A program made the translations under genes and the position numbers. The notes under the pieces were generated by a model, which searched no databases, was not told where the DNA came from, and worked only from the letters and a program-made list of their open reading frames with translations. 64,000 bases of DNA from Corynebacterium gallinarum (GTDB lineage: Bacteria > Actinomycetota > Actinomycetes > Mycobacteriales > Mycobacteriaceae), in the NCBI RefSeq assembly GCF_014837045.1, contig NZ_JACSPR010000001.1:308134-372133 (forward strand), written 5' to 3'. Shown piece by piece: positions 45,519-55,511 of the stretch (the first letter of the stretch is position 1; each line of letters starts with the position of its first letter).

Positions 45519-46595
45519 GTGGAAAGCAAGGTAACGGGCCCGGAGACCGGGCACAGCGAAAGTACCCGGGACCGGAATGCGCGCAGCCGTTATTCGGGTG
45601 AGGTGTCAACAGGTACCACCAGGACTTCCAAGCCAAAGCCCAAGGGAGTCAGGGCGTTCCTCTCGCCCGGATGGATCCTGTCCCTGCTGCTGATCATCAT
45701 CTTCTCCTATGCCGCATTCACCATGCTGGCGCCCTGGCAGTTGAACAAGGATGAGGAGATCTCCCAGCGCAACACCCAGATCCAGGAGGGGTACGACCGC
45801 GAGGTGGTTCCCTACTCGGAGGTGTTCGACGCCGAGGGCAGCGTGCCGCCGGAAAACGAGTGGTACCGGGTGTCGCTGACCGGACAGTACCTCCCGCAGA
45901 ATGAGGCGCTGCTGCGTCTGCGTCCCGTCGAGACCACCCCGGCCTTCCAGTCGCTGACCCCGTTCCAGCTCAAGGACGGCCGGACCGTCCTGGTCAACCG
46001 GGGGTTTGAGACCTCCCAGGGCACGATCGTGCCGGACATGGAACCGGCACCCGTCACCCCGGTCACCATCGTGGGCATCGCCCGGCTCAACGAGGGTATG
46101 CCGGACAAGGCACCCCTGGAGGACAGCGGATACCAGCAGGTCTACGGCATCAACACCCAGCAGGTGGGTGAGCTGGTCGGCCTCGACCTGGGTGAGGACT
46201 ACGTCCAGCTTGTCGACGACCAACCCGGCGTCCTCAACGCCATGCCGATCCCCCAGCTCGACCGTGGCAGCCACCTGTCCTACGGCATGCAGTGGATCGC
46301 CTTCGGTGTGATGGCCCCGCTCGGCCTGGGATATTTCATCTGGGCTGAGATGCGTGAGCGCCGCCGTGACAAAGCCGAGCGCGCGGAGATGGCCGTTCAG
46401 CCGGAGGCCGTCCCGGCCGCCGGACCGGCAGAATCCACCTCTGCCAGCGCGGCTGCCGTCAGCCCTGCGGTAGATGTCGCTCCGACGCCGCCCCCCACCT
46501 CAACAGCCATGGAACGTCGACGCCGGTCGCGGTATGGCGACCAGCACCCCGATCACTACCGGAAGATCGGCAAGCGCTCGGAGGAGCGTTTCTAA
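45519..46595 (+). CDS. SURF1-family cytochrome oxidase assembly protein
   Basis: 358 aa. Helix 1 (about residues 46-70: GWILSLLLIIIFSYAAFTML) and helix 2 (about 255-275: MQWIAFGVMAPLGLGYFIW) flank an outside domain with the family blocks WYRVSLTGQYLPQNEALLRLRP (in part) and LVNRGF. It helps assemble aa3 oxidase. The N-terminal 45 residues and the C-terminal 80 (Ala/Pro-rich, then RRRRSRYGDQHPDHY) are longer than in most homologues. GTG 45519 has TAAGGT seven bases upstream, a leaderless pattern. Its stop codon overlaps that of cobD. Confidence 0.88.
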   Translation: MESKVTGPETGHSESTRDRNARSRYSGEVSTGTTRTSKPKPKGVRAFLSPGWILSLLLIIIFSYAAFTMLAPWQLNKDEEISQRNTQIQEGYDREVVPYSEVFDAEGSVPPENEWYRVSLTGQYLPQNEALLRLRPVETTPAFQSLTPFQLKDGRTVLVNRGFETSQGTIVPDMEPAPVTPVTIVGIARLNEGMPDKAPLEDSGYQQVYGINTQQVGELVGLDLGEDYVQLVDDQPGVLNAMPIPQLDRGSHLSYGMQWIAFGVMAPLGLGYFIWAEMRERRRDKAERAEMAVQPEAVPAAGPAESTSASAAAVSPAVDVAPTPPPTSTAMERRRRSRYGDQHPDHYRKIGKRSEERF

Positions 46596-47509
46596 CCCCG
46601 TCGTAAGACCATCGCCAGCCCCGCGGCCCCCGCGGCGCTGGCGATCTGCGTTGTGCGGGACAGGGACACCGCACGTCGCACATCCGCGGGTCCGGGGGCG
46701 GGGCCGCGCCCCATGCGTGGGCGGTTCTCCACCCCGTGCGCATAGACGGTTGCCCCGCCCAGGGTCACGCCGAGTGCTGCCGCGGCAGTGGCCTCCACCG
46801 GCCCCGCATTGGGACTCGGATGCTGCGGTGCATCTTCCCGCCAGGCCCGGACCGCCTCCCCGCCCCGACCACCCAGACCCGCCAGGCCGGTGTGGATGAG
46901 CGCGGTCAACCGGGCAGGTAGCCAGGCGGCGAGGTCATCCATCCTCGCCGCTGCCCATCCGAAATCCCGGTACCGGTCATTGCGGTACCCGACCATGGCG
47001 TCGAGGGTGTTGATACACCGGTGTGCCACCGCCCCGGGAGCACCAGCCACCCCTGCCCAGAACAACGAGGCGATCGCCGCGTCCGAGGTGTTCTCCGCCA
47101 GTGATTCCACCGTGGCCCGGGCGATCCCGGGGGCGTCGAGAAGCTCCGGGTCCCGGGAGCACAACCACGGCACCAGCCCACGAGCCTGCTCCACCCTGTC
47201 CGCCTCCAGGTGGTCCGCCATGCGGGTTCCCGTGCGTTCCAGGAGGGAACCACCCAGGCAGGCCCACAACGTGACCGCTGTCGTGGTGGCCGGCCACCGG
47301 CGGTAGGCGGCGGCGGAAACCACCACGGGCGGGATCACTGCCGTCGCGAGGAAGAGGACACCGCTGCGGCGGTCCCCACGGTAGAGCCTGGCCTCCACCC
47401 AGGACGCGTACGTTCCATACACCGCCACCGGGTGCCAGGCATGCTGCGGATCGGGAAGGAGACGATCAGCCATCACTCCCGCGATGATCCCCCGGACTCT
47501 GGCGTTCAT
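46592..47509 (-). CDS. cobD: Adenosylcobinamide-phosphate synthase CobD/CbiB
   Basis: 305-aa membrane protein that attaches aminopropanol (phosphate) to adenosylcobyric acid. Family segments: AGVMADRLLPDPQHAWHPVAVYG (in part), SLAENTSDAAIASLFWAGV, NTLDAMVGYRNDRYRDFGW (in part), and the PNAGPVEATAAAALGV block. GGGGAG precedes ATG 47509. With the CobC-like aminotransferase and phosphatase it suggests salvage or late steps of cobamide assembly. Confidence 0.92.
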   Translation of the reverse strand: MNARVRGIIAGVMADRLLPDPQHAWHPVAVYGTYASWVEARLYRGDRRSGVLFLATAVIPPVVVSAAAYRRWPATTTAVTLWACLGGSLLERTGTRMADHLEADRVEQARGLVPWLCSRDPELLDAPGIARATVESLAENTSDAAIASLFWAGVAGAPGAVAHRCINTLDAMVGYRNDRYRDFGWAAARMDDLAAWLPARLTALIHTGLAGLGGRGGEAVRAWREDAPQHPSPNAGPVEATAAAALGVTLGGATVYAHGVENRPRMGRGPAPGPADVRRAVSLSRTTQIASAAGAAGLAMVLRRG

Positions 47510-47539
47510 GCACTCCCCCTCGGCAATCGGTGACAACGA

Positions 47540-47578
47540 CAACAGGCCACATGAGGTTATCCCTCATGTGGCCTGTTG
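47540..47578 (-). terminator. Terminator of tRNA-Val gene
   Basis: A perfect 17-bp stem (47540-47556 with 47562-47578), 5-base loop, 17 bases past the 3' end of tRNA-Val on the minus strand. Confidence 0.85.
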
Positions 47579-47595
47579 TCCCGGTACTGCTTCTG

Positions 47596-47668
47596 TGCGC
47601 CCTGACGGGCTCGAACCGCCGACCTGCTGGGTGTAAACCAGCTGCTCTTCCAGCTGAGCTAAAGGCGC
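47596..47668 (-). tRNA. tRNA-Val (anticodon UAC)
   Basis: 73 nt. Acceptor stem GCGCCTT pairs with AGGGCGC, D-arm TAGCTCAG, anticodon loop TTTACAC (UAC), T-arm GGTTCGAGCC. CCA is not fully encoded. Confidence 0.96.
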
Positions 47669-47786
47669 GCACGTTCCCCACAGATTGTCAGCCAACCTGT
47701 GAAAGCAACGAGGGAAACCCTATCACACCGTCACAGGGGTCCGGAAATCAGACCCCGGTGGCCAGCGGTCACCCTGAGATCGGGGC

Positions 47787-48218
47787 TTAGACCTTCTTGG
47801 CGCTGCGCTGGACCAGGCAGGAACCCTGCCAGGCACCCAGGCGCTCGGCCTTGGTCTGGACCATGCCCGCAAGCTGGGCGGATTCGGAAATCACGCCCGG
47901 CGAGAGAGCGCCGTCCTTGCCGATACCAGGGGTGAGCAGCCATACGCGGCCATTCTCAGCGAGGGAACGGATGGAATCAACGAGGCCGTCGACCAGGTCG
48001 CCGTCCTCCTCGCGCCACCAGAGCAGCACGACATCGCACAGCTCATCGGTATCCTCATCCAGGAGTTCCCCGCCGATGACATCCTCGACAGACTCACTGA
48101 TCTGCGAATCGCAATCCTCGTCCCATCCGATTTCCTGGACGCTCTGACCCGATTCGATCCCGAGTAGTTGAGCATAATCCTGGGCACCCTGCTTGACTGT
48201 GCCCGGAGCGTCGGCCAC
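47787..48218 (-). CDS. DUF3052 family protein
   Basis: 143 aa, soluble, acidic. Conserved start GTVKQGAQDYAQLLGI, acidic middle (LLDEDTDELCDVVLLWWREE) and end GSCLVQRSAKKV. The family is actinobacterial and always close to aceE (Rv2239c type); function unknown. Confidence 0.88.
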   Translation of the reverse strand: MADAPGTVKQGAQDYAQLLGIESGQSVQEIGWDEDCDSQISESVEDVIGGELLDEDTDELCDVVLLWWREEDGDLVDGLVDSIRSLAENGRVWLLTPGIGKDGALSPGVISESAQLAGMVQTKAERLGAWQGSCLVQRSAKKV

Positions 48219-48985
48219 TGTATGTTCCTCCTGTGAATTGAACCCCCGATATAAAGAAGGGGCAGTCCACCTTTGGAACCACCTCCCGAGGGCTATTGAC
48301 GTTTACCCCTCGCACAATACCGCGCATAGCCCAGAAGTTCCCATATTTCCTGGGAATTATTCCCCAATTCTCCCCCACGTTAAGCAAGAACATCCTTTTG
48401 ACGGAGTTCATACCTATCCCAAGTCGGATGCCCGGTGACTCCCACACGCCACCCAAACCGCCACCCCTCCCCTTCCCGGTCGGTGAGCTTGAGGGCCCAT
48501 ATACCGACATCAGACCTCAATTTCATTCGCCAGAAGGCCAAACATGAGAGAAACTTCACATTCCGGATTTGCACTTTCTTCCATGTGGAAAAGGCCCGGT
48601 GGGGTTGCCTTCATAAGGGCAGCTCCCCCCCACATCGCAGGACCCCCGTTTTCCATAATGTGGCCTGGGACACCCTTGCAGTGGAGTGTTCCGCACCCCA
48701 CCCAAGCCCTCATCAGCAGGTGAAACAGGCCCTCCTGCAATGCTTTGTTAAAAAGACCCGGCGTTTATGCGTATCCTTGTGTCAATTGTGCGCGCACCGC
48801 CACCAGCTTTCCTCAGGAACGAACACGGTCGGGACATCCTCCCCGGATTCCCCGCAAGGATCACCACCCACTCCGATATCGGTGGGGTGTGACCGGGTAC
48901 GTCTTCAGCTGCGGGTGATGGAAGCGGTCGCCGGTCAGCCGGTCGCATAAACGAAACGAAAAACATTCCAACAGGAGGTGTGGAA
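48219..48985. promoter_or_regulatory. 767-base region upstream of aceE
   Basis: Divergent between DUF3052 and aceE. 48290-48800 is markedly A/T-richer than the genes. A possible -10 TATCCT (48772-48777) with TTAAAA 18 bases before it could be the aceE promoter, leaving a leader of about 200 bases. Long open frames here (such as 48435-48950) have no start signal or coding look, and I recognise no RNA. The size suggests complex control of aceE. Confidence 0.45.
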
Positions 48986-51757
48986 ATGGCCGATCAAGCA
49001 AAACTTGGTGGCAAGCCCACAGATGACACCAACTTCGCGATGATCCGTGATGGTGTTGCATCTTATTTGAACGACTCCGACCCGGAGGAGACCAGGGAGT
49101 GGATGGACTCACTCGACGGTCTGCTGCAGGATTCCTCTCCGGAGCGCGCCCGTTACCTGATGCTGCGCCTGCTGGAGCGGGCGTCCGCCAAGCGTGTCCC
49201 CCTGCCCCCGATGACGTCCACCGACTACGTCAACACCATCCCCACCACCATGGAGCCCGATTTCCCCGGTGATGAGGAGATGGAGAAGCGGTACCGCCGC
49301 TGGATGCGGTGGAACGCCGCAATCATGGTGCACCGCGCCCAGCGCCCCGGAATCGGTGTGGGTGGACACATTTCCACCTACGCCGGCGCCGCCCCGCTGT
49401 ACGAGGTCGGTTTCAACCACTTCTTCCGCGGCAAGGACCACCCGGGTGGCGGTGACCAGATCTTCTTCCAGGGTCACGCATCCCCGGGCATGTACGCCCG
49501 CGCCTTCCTCGAGGGTCGCCTCACCGAGGATGACCTGGACAGCTTCCGCCAGGAGGTCTCCTACGAGGGTGGCGGAATCCCGTCCTACCCGCACCCACAC
49601 GGCATGCCTGAGTTCTGGGAATTCCCGACCGTGTCCATGGGTCTCGGCCCGATGGACGCCATCTACCAGGCCCGCTTCAACCGCTACCTGCACAACCGTG
49701 GCATCAAGGACACCTCCGATCAGCACGTCTGGGCCTTCCTCGGCGACGGCGAGATGGACGAGCCGGAGTCCCGTGGTCTCATCCACCAGGCCGCACTGAA
49801 CAACCTGGACAACCTCACCTTCGTGGTCAACTGCAACCTGCAGCGCCTTGACGGCCCGGTCCGCGGTAACACCAAGATCATCCAGGAACTCGAGTCCTTC
49901 TTCCGTGGTGCCGGCTGGTCCGTCATCAAGGTCATCTGGGGCCGTGAGTGGGATGAACTTCTGGAGAAGGATCAGGACGGTGCACTCGTCGAGGTCATGA
50001 ACAACACCTCCGACGGCGACTACCAGACCTTCAAGGCCAATGACGGCGCCTATGTCCGCGAGCACTTCTTCGGTCGCGACCCCCGCACCGCGAAGCTCGT
50101 GGAGGACATGACCGACGAGGAGATCTGGAAGCTGCCCCGCGGTGGACATGACTACCGCAAGGTCTACGCCGCCTACAAGCGTGCGCTGGAAACCAAGGAC
50201 CGCCCAACCGTTATCCTCGCCCACACCATCAAGGGTTACGGCCTGGGTCACAACTTCGAGGGCCGTAACGCGACCCACCAGATGAAGAAGCTGACCCTGG
50301 ACGACCTGAAACAGTTCCGCGACAAGCAGGGCCTGCCCATCTCCGATGAGGAGCTGGAGAAGGATCCCTACCTGCCTCCGTACTACCACCCGGGTGAGGA
50401 CTCACCGGAGATCAAGTACATGAAGGAGCGCCGCAGGGAACTCGGTGGGTACCTGCCGGAGCGCCGCGAGAACTACGAGCCACTCCAGGTTCCCCCGCTG
50501 GACAAGCTGCGCTCCGTGCGCAAGGGTTCCGGCAAGCAGCAGGTGGCCACCACCATGGCCACCGTGCGTACCTTCAAGGAGCTCATGCGTGACAAGAACC
50601 TGGCTGACCGCCTGGTTCCGATCATCCCGGATGAGGCCCGCACCTTCGGTCTGGACTCCTGGTTCCCGACCCTGAAGATCTACAACCCACACGGTCAGAA
50701 CTATGTGCCGGTCGACCACGACCTCATGCTGTCCTACCGTGAAGCCAAGGATGGCCAGATCCTGCACGAGGGCATCAACGAGGCCGGCTCCGTGGCATCG
50801 TTCATCGCCGCCGGCACCTCCTACGCCACCCACGGCGAGGCCATGATCCCGCTGTACATCTTCTACTCGATGTTCGGTTTCCAGCGCACCGGTGACGGCA
50901 TCTGGGCCGCCGCCGATCAGATGACGCGTGGTTTCCTCCTGGGCGCCACGGCCGGTCGCACCACCCTGACCGGTGAGGGTCTCCAGCACATGGACGGCCA
51001 CTCCCCGATCCTGGCCTCCACCAACCCCGGTGTGGAGACCTACGATCCCGCGTTCTCCTACGAGATCGCACACCTGGTCCACCGCGGCATCGACCGCATG
51101 TACGGGCCGGGCAAGGGTGAGAATGTCATCTACTACATCACCATCTACAACGAGCCGACCCCGCAGCCCGCTGAGCCTGAGGATCTGGACGTGGAGGGCC
51201 TGCACAAGGGCATCTACCTCTACGACAAGGCCGCCGAGGGTGAGGGCCATGAGGCCTCCATCCTGGCCTCCGGCATCGGCATGCAGTGGGCACTGCGTGC
51301 CCGTGACATCCTGGCTGAGGATTACGGCATCAGGGCCAACATCTTCTCCGCCACCTCGTGGGTGCAGCTGGCACGTGACGGTGCCCGTCGCAACCTGGAG
51401 GCACTGCGCAACCCTGGTGCGGATGTCGGCGAGGCGTTCGTGACCACCCAGCTGAAGAAGGGTTCCGGCCCCTACGTCGCGGTATCCGACTTCGCGACCG
51501 ACCTGCCGAACCAGATCCGCGAGTGGGTGCCCGGCGACTACACCGTCCTCGGTGCCGACGGCTTCGGTTTCTCCGATACCCGTCCAGCAGCCCGTCGTTA
51601 CTTCAACATCGACGCCGAGTCCATCGTCGTGGCAGTCCTGCGTGGCCTGGTCCGCGAGGGCACCATCGATGCCTCCGTGGCGGCGCAGGCAGCTGAGAAG
51701 TACAAGCTGTCCGACCCGACGGCCCCACAGGTCGATCCGGACGCACCGATCGAGTAG
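48986..51757 (+). CDS. aceE: Pyruvate dehydrogenase E1 component
   Basis: 923 aa, homodimeric E1p: decarboxylates pyruvate with thiamine diphosphate and acetylates the lipoyl groups of E2. TPP motif [13 protein letters not shown] to [16 protein letters not shown] (the GDG...NCN pair, about residues 250-295). Other blocks: [20 protein letters not shown] (given in part) and [17 protein letters not shown] 48986 ([11 protein letters not shown]) is the usual corynebacterial start, six bases inside a GTG-started frame, with GGAGGTG upstream. E2 lies at the start of this window, about 47 kb away: corynebacteria do not keep E1 and E2 in one operon. Confidence 0.98.
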   Translation: MADQAKLGGKPTDDTNFAMIRDGVASYLNDSDPEETREWMDSLDGLLQDSSPERARYLMLRLLERASAKRVPLPPMTSTDYVNTIPTTMEPDFPGDEEMEKRYRRWMRWNAAIMVHRAQRPGIGVGGHISTYAGAAPLYEVGFNHFFRGKDHPGGGDQIFFQGHASPGMYARAFLEGRLTEDDLDSFRQEVSYEGGGIPSYPHPHGMPEFWEFPTVSMGLGPMDAIYQARFNRYLHNRGIKDTSDQHVWAFLGDGEMDEPESRGLIHQAALNNLDNLTFVVNCNLQRLDGPVRGNTKIIQELESFFRGAGWSVIKVIWGREWDELLEKDQDGALVEVMNNTSDGDYQTFKANDGAYVREHFFGRDPRTAKLVEDMTDEEIWKLPRGGHDYRKVYAAYKRALETKDRPTVILAHTIKGYGLGHNFEGRNATHQMKKLTLDDLKQFRDKQGLPISDEELEKDPYLPPYYHPGEDSPEIKYMKERRRELGGYLPERRENYEPLQVPPLDKLRSVRKGSGKQQVATTMATVRTFKELMRDKNLADRLVPIIPDEARTFGLDSWFPTLKIYNPHGQNYVPVDHDLMLSYREAKDGQILHEGINEAGSVASFIAAGTSYATHGEAMIPLYIFYSMFGFQRTGDGIWAAADQMTRGFLLGATAGRTTLTGEGLQHMDGHSPILASTNPGVETYDPAFSYEIAHLVHRGIDRMYGPGKGENVIYYITIYNEPTPQPAEPEDLDVEGLHKGIYLYDKAAEGEGHEASILASGIGMQWALRARDILAEDYGIRANIFSATSWVQLARDGARRNLEALRNPGADVGEAFVTTQLKKGSGPYVAVSDFATDLPNQIREWVPGDYTVLGADGFGFSDTRPAARRYFNIDAESIVVAVLRGLVREGTIDASVAAQAAEKYKLSDPTAPQVDPDAPIE

Positions 51758-51761
51758 ACCT

Positions 51762-51772
51762 GCTTGTCGACG
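51762..51772 (-). repeat. CGTCGACAAGC repeat element
   Basis: Exact copy starting five bases after the aceE stop codon and ending just before the terminator. Confidence 0.85.
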
Positions 51773-51776
51773 AAAA

Positions 51777-51817
51777 ACACCCCCGCTCCCCTCACATGAT
51801 GAGGGGAGCGGGGGTGT
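51777..51817. terminator. Bidirectional terminator, aceE / ABC transporter
   Basis: A perfect 18-bp stem (51777-51794 with 51800-51817), 5-base loop, with an A-run on the left that gives a T tract for the minus strand. Confidence 0.92.
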
Positions 51818-51846
51818 GGTCGTTCCCGGGGTGGAGAGGAGCGGTA

Positions 51847-52650
51847 TCAGCCCAGCATCGCCTTGTCGGAGAGCGTCGCGCCCTTGATCTTGGCGAATTC
51901 CTGGAGCAGATCCCGCACGGTGAGTTTCTGCTTCACCTCTTCGCCCGCCTCGTAGACGATCCGGCCCTCGTGCATCATGATGAGGCGGTTGCCCAGGCGG
52001 ATGGCCTGTTCCATGTTGTGGGTGACCATGAGGGTGGTCAGTTTGCCGTCTGCGACGATCTTCTCGGTCAGGGTGGTGACCAGTTCCGCGCGCTGGGGGT
52101 CCAGGGCGGCGGTGTGTTCGTCGAGAAGCATGATCTTGGGCTGGGTGTACCCGGCCATGAGCAGCGACAGCGCCTGGCGCTGGCCACCGGAGAGCAGACC
52201 CACCTTGGCGGTGAGACGGTTTTCCAGGCCGAGTTCCAGCCTGGCCAGTTCCTGCCGGTACAGGTCCCTGCGTTTGGTCGACAGTGCGAGGCCCAGGCCA
52301 CGTTTCTTACCCCGCAGCAGCGCCAGCGAGAGGTTCTCCTCGATGGTGAGGTTGGGGGCGGTACCGGCCAGGGGATCCTGGAACACCCGGCCGATGAACC
52401 GGGCCCGCCTGTGCTCGGACATCCGGTTGACCTGGGTGCCGTCAATGGTGATGGTGCCCGAATCCATGAGCAGCCGTCCGGAGACCGCGTTGAGCATGGT
52501 GGATTTGCCCGCACCGTTGGATCCGATGACCGTGACGAAGTCACCTTCCCTCATCTCCAGGCTGAGGTCGGAGAGCGCCCTGCGCTCATTGACCGTGCCG
52601 GGGAAGAAGGTCTTGTTGATGTTGGAGAGCGTCAACATGGGGTGGCTCAC
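51847..52650 (-). CDS. ABC transporter ATP-binding protein
   Basis: 267 aa. Walker A VIGSNGAGKSTML, signature LSGGQRQALSLLMAG, Walker B KIMLLDEHTAAL, switch His in MVTHNME. Works with the permease and binding protein encoded just upstream. GTG 52650 overlaps the permease stop (GTGA), implying translational coupling; an ATG at 52638 is the alternative start. Confidence 0.93.
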   Translation of the reverse strand: MSHPMLTLSNINKTFFPGTVNERRALSDLSLEMREGDFVTVIGSNGAGKSTMLNAVSGRLLMDSGTITIDGTQVNRMSEHRRARFIGRVFQDPLAGTAPNLTIEENLSLALLRGKKRGLGLALSTKRRDLYRQELARLELGLENRLTAKVGLLSGGQRQALSLLMAGYTQPKIMLLDEHTAALDPQRAELVTTLTEKIVADGKLTTLMVTHNMEQAIRLGNRLIMMHEGRIVYEAGEEVKQKLTVRDLLQEFAKIKGATLSDKAMLG

Positions 52651-53588
52651 GCGTCCTTTCCGACGGGCAGTGGTTCGGTCGGTTTCTCGGTGGCCACCGC
52701 TGCCGCGGGGACCGCAGGCGCGGGGGTCTTCCGGAATCGCGAGGTCATCCCCTTCCACCGTGGCAGGAGCAGGGCGATGATCACCAACAGTGCGGTGATC
52801 GCCTTCATGTCATTGGGATCCAGCCCGACGCGCAGCGCCGCGAAGATGATGAGGCGGTAGAGGATCGCGCCGATGATGACGGCGATGACCGACAGCCACA
52901 CCCGGCGCTGACCCAGCAGCGCCTGGCCGAGGATGACCGAGGCCAGGCCGACCAGGATCAGGCCGATGCCCATGGAGATATCCGCGAAGCCCTGGTACTG
53001 GCCCACCAGGGCGCCACACATACCCACGAACCCGTTGGACAGGGCGATGGTGAGCGTCTTGGTGAAGTCCGTGGACACACCGAAGGACTGGACCATGGGG
53101 CCGTTGTCGCCGGTGGCGCGCAGGGACAGGCCGAGGTCGGTGTTGAGGAACCACACCACCACCGCGCCGAGAGCCGCCACGGCCACCAGCAGGATGCCGG
53201 GGCCCGCCCAGGTACCGAGCAGGCCGGCCTCACGCAGCGGGGTGAACAGGGTGTCCTGTCGCAGCAGGGGCACATTCGCCCCATCCATGATGCGCAGGTT
53301 GATCGACCACAGGGCGATCATGGTGAGGATGCCGGCCAGCAGACCGTCGATCCTGCCCTTGGTGTGCAGCAGGCCGGTGATCAGGCCTGCGATGAAGCCG
53401 GTGACAAACCCGGCGAGCGTGGCCAGGACGGGGTTCCATCCGGCCATGATCGCCATCGCCGCGGTGGCCGCACCGGTGGTGAAGCTGCCGTCGACGGTGA
53501 GGTCGGCGAAGTTGAGGACACGGAAGGTGAGGTAGACACCCAGTGCCATCACGCCATAGATGAGCCCGACTTCAAAAGCGCCGATCAT
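52647..53588 (-). CDS. ABC transporter permease
   Basis: 313 aa, about eight or nine helices, of the branched-chain amino-acid-type permease superfamily (LivH-like) that pairs with DUF534 binding proteins: FEVGLIYGVMALGVYLTFRV at the start (in part), then LNFADLTVDGSF, and LSNGFVGMCGALVGQYQG. Starts inside the last codon of the binding-protein gene (ATGA overlap). The tail after residue 280 is Pro/Ala-rich. Confidence 0.9.
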   Translation of the reverse strand: MIGAFEVGLIYGVMALGVYLTFRVLNFADLTVDGSFTTGAATAAMAIMAGWNPVLATLAGFVTGFIAGLITGLLHTKGRIDGLLAGILTMIALWSINLRIMDGANVPLLRQDTLFTPLREAGLLGTWAGPGILLVAVAALGAVVVWFLNTDLGLSLRATGDNGPMVQSFGVSTDFTKTLTIALSNGFVGMCGALVGQYQGFADISMGIGLILVGLASVILGQALLGQRRVWLSVIAVIIGAILYRLIIFAALRVGLDPNDMKAITALLVIIALLLPRWKGMTSRFRKTPAPAVPAAAVATEKPTEPLPVGKDA

Positions 53589-54580
53589 ACGCGCTCAGCC
53601 TTGTCCAGGATCTCCTGTGGGATCTCCACGCCCTGACGCTCGGCGGCGTCCTCATTGATCACGTAGGTGAACTCGGTGGCGGTCTCAACAGGCATGGTGG
53701 CCGGGTCGGCGCCGTCCTGCAGGATGCGCAGGGCCATCTCACCGGTCTGGCGTCCAAGCTCGGTGTAGTCGATGCCCAGGGTCGCGATCGCGCCACCCTC
53801 GACGGTGCCGGCTTCCGCGCCGATTACGGGGATCTGGTTCTGCTCGGCAACCTGGACCAGGGAGGCGATACCGGAGACCACCATGTTGTCGGTGGGAACG
53901 TAGATGGCATCCACATCACCGAGTGCGTCCACGGCCTGCTGGATCTCATTGACGGTGGTCACGGTCTGGGTCTTGACGTCGATGCCGAGGGGGCCTGCGG
54001 CCTCCTCCACGGCGTCCACCTGGACCTGGGAGTTGACCTCACCGGAGGCATAGACGATGCCGATGCTGTCCACATCCGGGACGAGCTGACGGAGGAGTTC
54101 GAGCTGATCCTCGATCGGGGCCGCGTCGGAGGTGCCGGTGACGTTGCCACCCGGTGCGTCGTTGGAGTCCACGAGCTCGGCGGACTCCGCATCGGTGACA
54201 GCGGTGAACAGAACCGGGATGTCGGTGATGTTCTGGGCGGTGGCCTGGGCGGCCGGGGTGGCCACAGCCAGGACCAGGTCCAGGTTGTCGGAGGCGAACT
54301 GCTGGGCGATGGTCAGCGCGGTGCCCTGTTCACCGTTGGCGTTCTGCTCCTCGAAGGTGACCTCCACACCGGCGTCCTCGAATGCCTGCTTGAACCCTGC
54401 GGTGGCGGAATCCAGGGCGGGATGCTGCACCAGCTGGTTGATACCGATGGTGTAGGAATCACCGCCCCCGGATGCGCCGGTGGTGGTGTCGGTGTCATCG
54501 GAGTCGCTGCTGCAGGACGCCAGCGCAAGCGCGCCGACGGTCAGGATGCCGGCGAGGGTCGTCGAACGGGAAGAGAACAT
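53585..54580 (-). CDS. ABC substrate-binding lipoprotein (DUF534 / ABC_sub_bind type)
   Basis: 331 aa. Lipoprotein signal with lipobox ALASC (Cys about residue 23), then a Ser/Asp/Gly linker and the periplasmic-binding fold: YTIGINQLVQHPALDSATAGF (in part), PVLFTAVTDAESAELV, GIVYASGEVNSQVQVDA, IPVIGAEAGTVEGGAIAT. Relatives (TrpX-like) bind tryptophan, tyrosine or other aromatics; the ligand here is not certain. First gene of a three-gene operon with 4-base overlaps. GAAGGAG precedes ATG 54580. Confidence 0.9.
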   Translation of the reverse strand: MFSSRSTTLAGILTVGALALASCSSDSDDTDTTTGASGGGDSYTIGINQLVQHPALDSATAGFKQAFEDAGVEVTFEEQNANGEQGTALTIAQQFASDNLDLVLAVATPAAQATAQNITDIPVLFTAVTDAESAELVDSNDAPGGNVTGTSDAAPIEDQLELLRQLVPDVDSIGIVYASGEVNSQVQVDAVEEAAGPLGIDVKTQTVTTVNEIQQAVDALGDVDAIYVPTDNMVVSGIASLVQVAEQNQIPVIGAEAGTVEGGAIATLGIDYTELGRQTGEMALRILQDGADPATMPVETATEFTYVINEDAAERQGVEIPQEILDKAERV

Positions 54581-54786
54581 GGCACATCTCCTTCAATAGA
54601 TTTCTTGGCCCAGGGTGTTCACTTGTGTCACGGGAAATCACCTGTGAGATGATTCATGCTAAAACTTACTTGTCAAACAGGTCATATGTGTAAACTCGGG
54701 CGTCCCATGGGTGCCCCGGGTGGGGTTTGGCACTGCCCACCAAACGGGAGCGTGGGTTACGACGCGACGCTAGAGTGGAGACCACC

Positions 54787-55509
54787 ATGAACGTTCCATC
54801 TAATAAGCCCAGCGATGCCGACCGCGAATATCTCCAGGCTGAACTCACCCGCCTCGTCGGGCAGGGTCGCCTGGATCTGACCACCTACCAGGACTTGGTG
54901 GATATCGTGTGGTCCACGGACAACAACACCGACCTCATGCAGATCCGTGCGCGGTACTTCGGTGGGCCCCCGGTGCAGCAACCTCCGGTGCAACAGCCCC
55001 CCGCACCGCCGCAGCAGTACCGGTATGGCCAGCCCCCGGTGCAGCAGCCGCCCCATCCCCATTCACCCCACGGCATTCCCATGGGCGGCCACCTGGCCCA
55101 GCCCCACCAGTTCACTCCCCCGGCGGTTGCAGGTTCTGAACCTGAGCAGTCGACGATGGGGTCGATCAAGAAAACCGGCCAGTGGGCCGTACCGGCGTAC
55201 TCCGCCTACAAGCTCAACGGATCGGATCTCCACCTGGATCTGCGCAGGGCCACGGCCGCGGCACCGGTGGTCACCATTGACATCACCATGAACATGTCGG
55301 CGGCGACCCTGGTCGTGCCCCCGGGTGTGCACGTGGATGTGCAGATGGCCAGCAGGAACTGGTCGGAGTTCAATGTGGACACCTCCACCCCGATCCCCGG
55401 CGCGCCGCGGGTGGTGCTCACCGGTGTCGCGCGTGCGTCGACGTTGAAGGTGATCACCAAGAACCCGAATGAGCCGCTGGGTCTGTGGCAACAGGTCTTC
55501 GGTTCCTGA
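54787..55509 (+). CDS. DUF1707 protein with Pro/Gln repeats and LiaF-like C-terminus
   Basis: 240 aa. Residues 5-58 are DUF1707 (PSDADREYLQAELTRLVGQG, then DLTTYQDLVDIVW). Residues about 60-110 hold PPVQQ repeats, four clear copies, then Pro/His-rich sequence, probably disordered. Residues about 130-240 look like the beta-helical DUF2154/LiaF-like domain (ITMNMSAATLVVPPGVHVDV, in part). No membrane helix. Envelope-stress sensing is a guess. Confidence 0.82.
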   Translation: MNVPSNKPSDADREYLQAELTRLVGQGRLDLTTYQDLVDIVWSTDNNTDLMQIRARYFGGPPVQQPPVQQPPAPPQQYRYGQPPVQQPPHPHSPHGIPMGGHLAQPHQFTPPAVAGSEPEQSTMGSIKKTGQWAVPAYSAYKLNGSDLHLDLRRATAAAPVVTIDITMNMSAATLVVPPGVHVDVQMASRNWSEFNVDTSTPIPGAPRVVLTGVARASTLKVITKNPNEPLGLWQQVFGS

Positions 55510-55511
55510 CC

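Noticed and set aside
48770..48800. GlxR (TGTGA-N6-TCACA) site before aceE
   Set aside because: TGTGTCAATTGTGCGC has the left half only; the right half does not match.
48435..48950. 171-aa plus-strand ORF upstream of aceE
   Set aside because: No ribosome-binding site, uneven composition and no recognisable domain; treated as non-coding.
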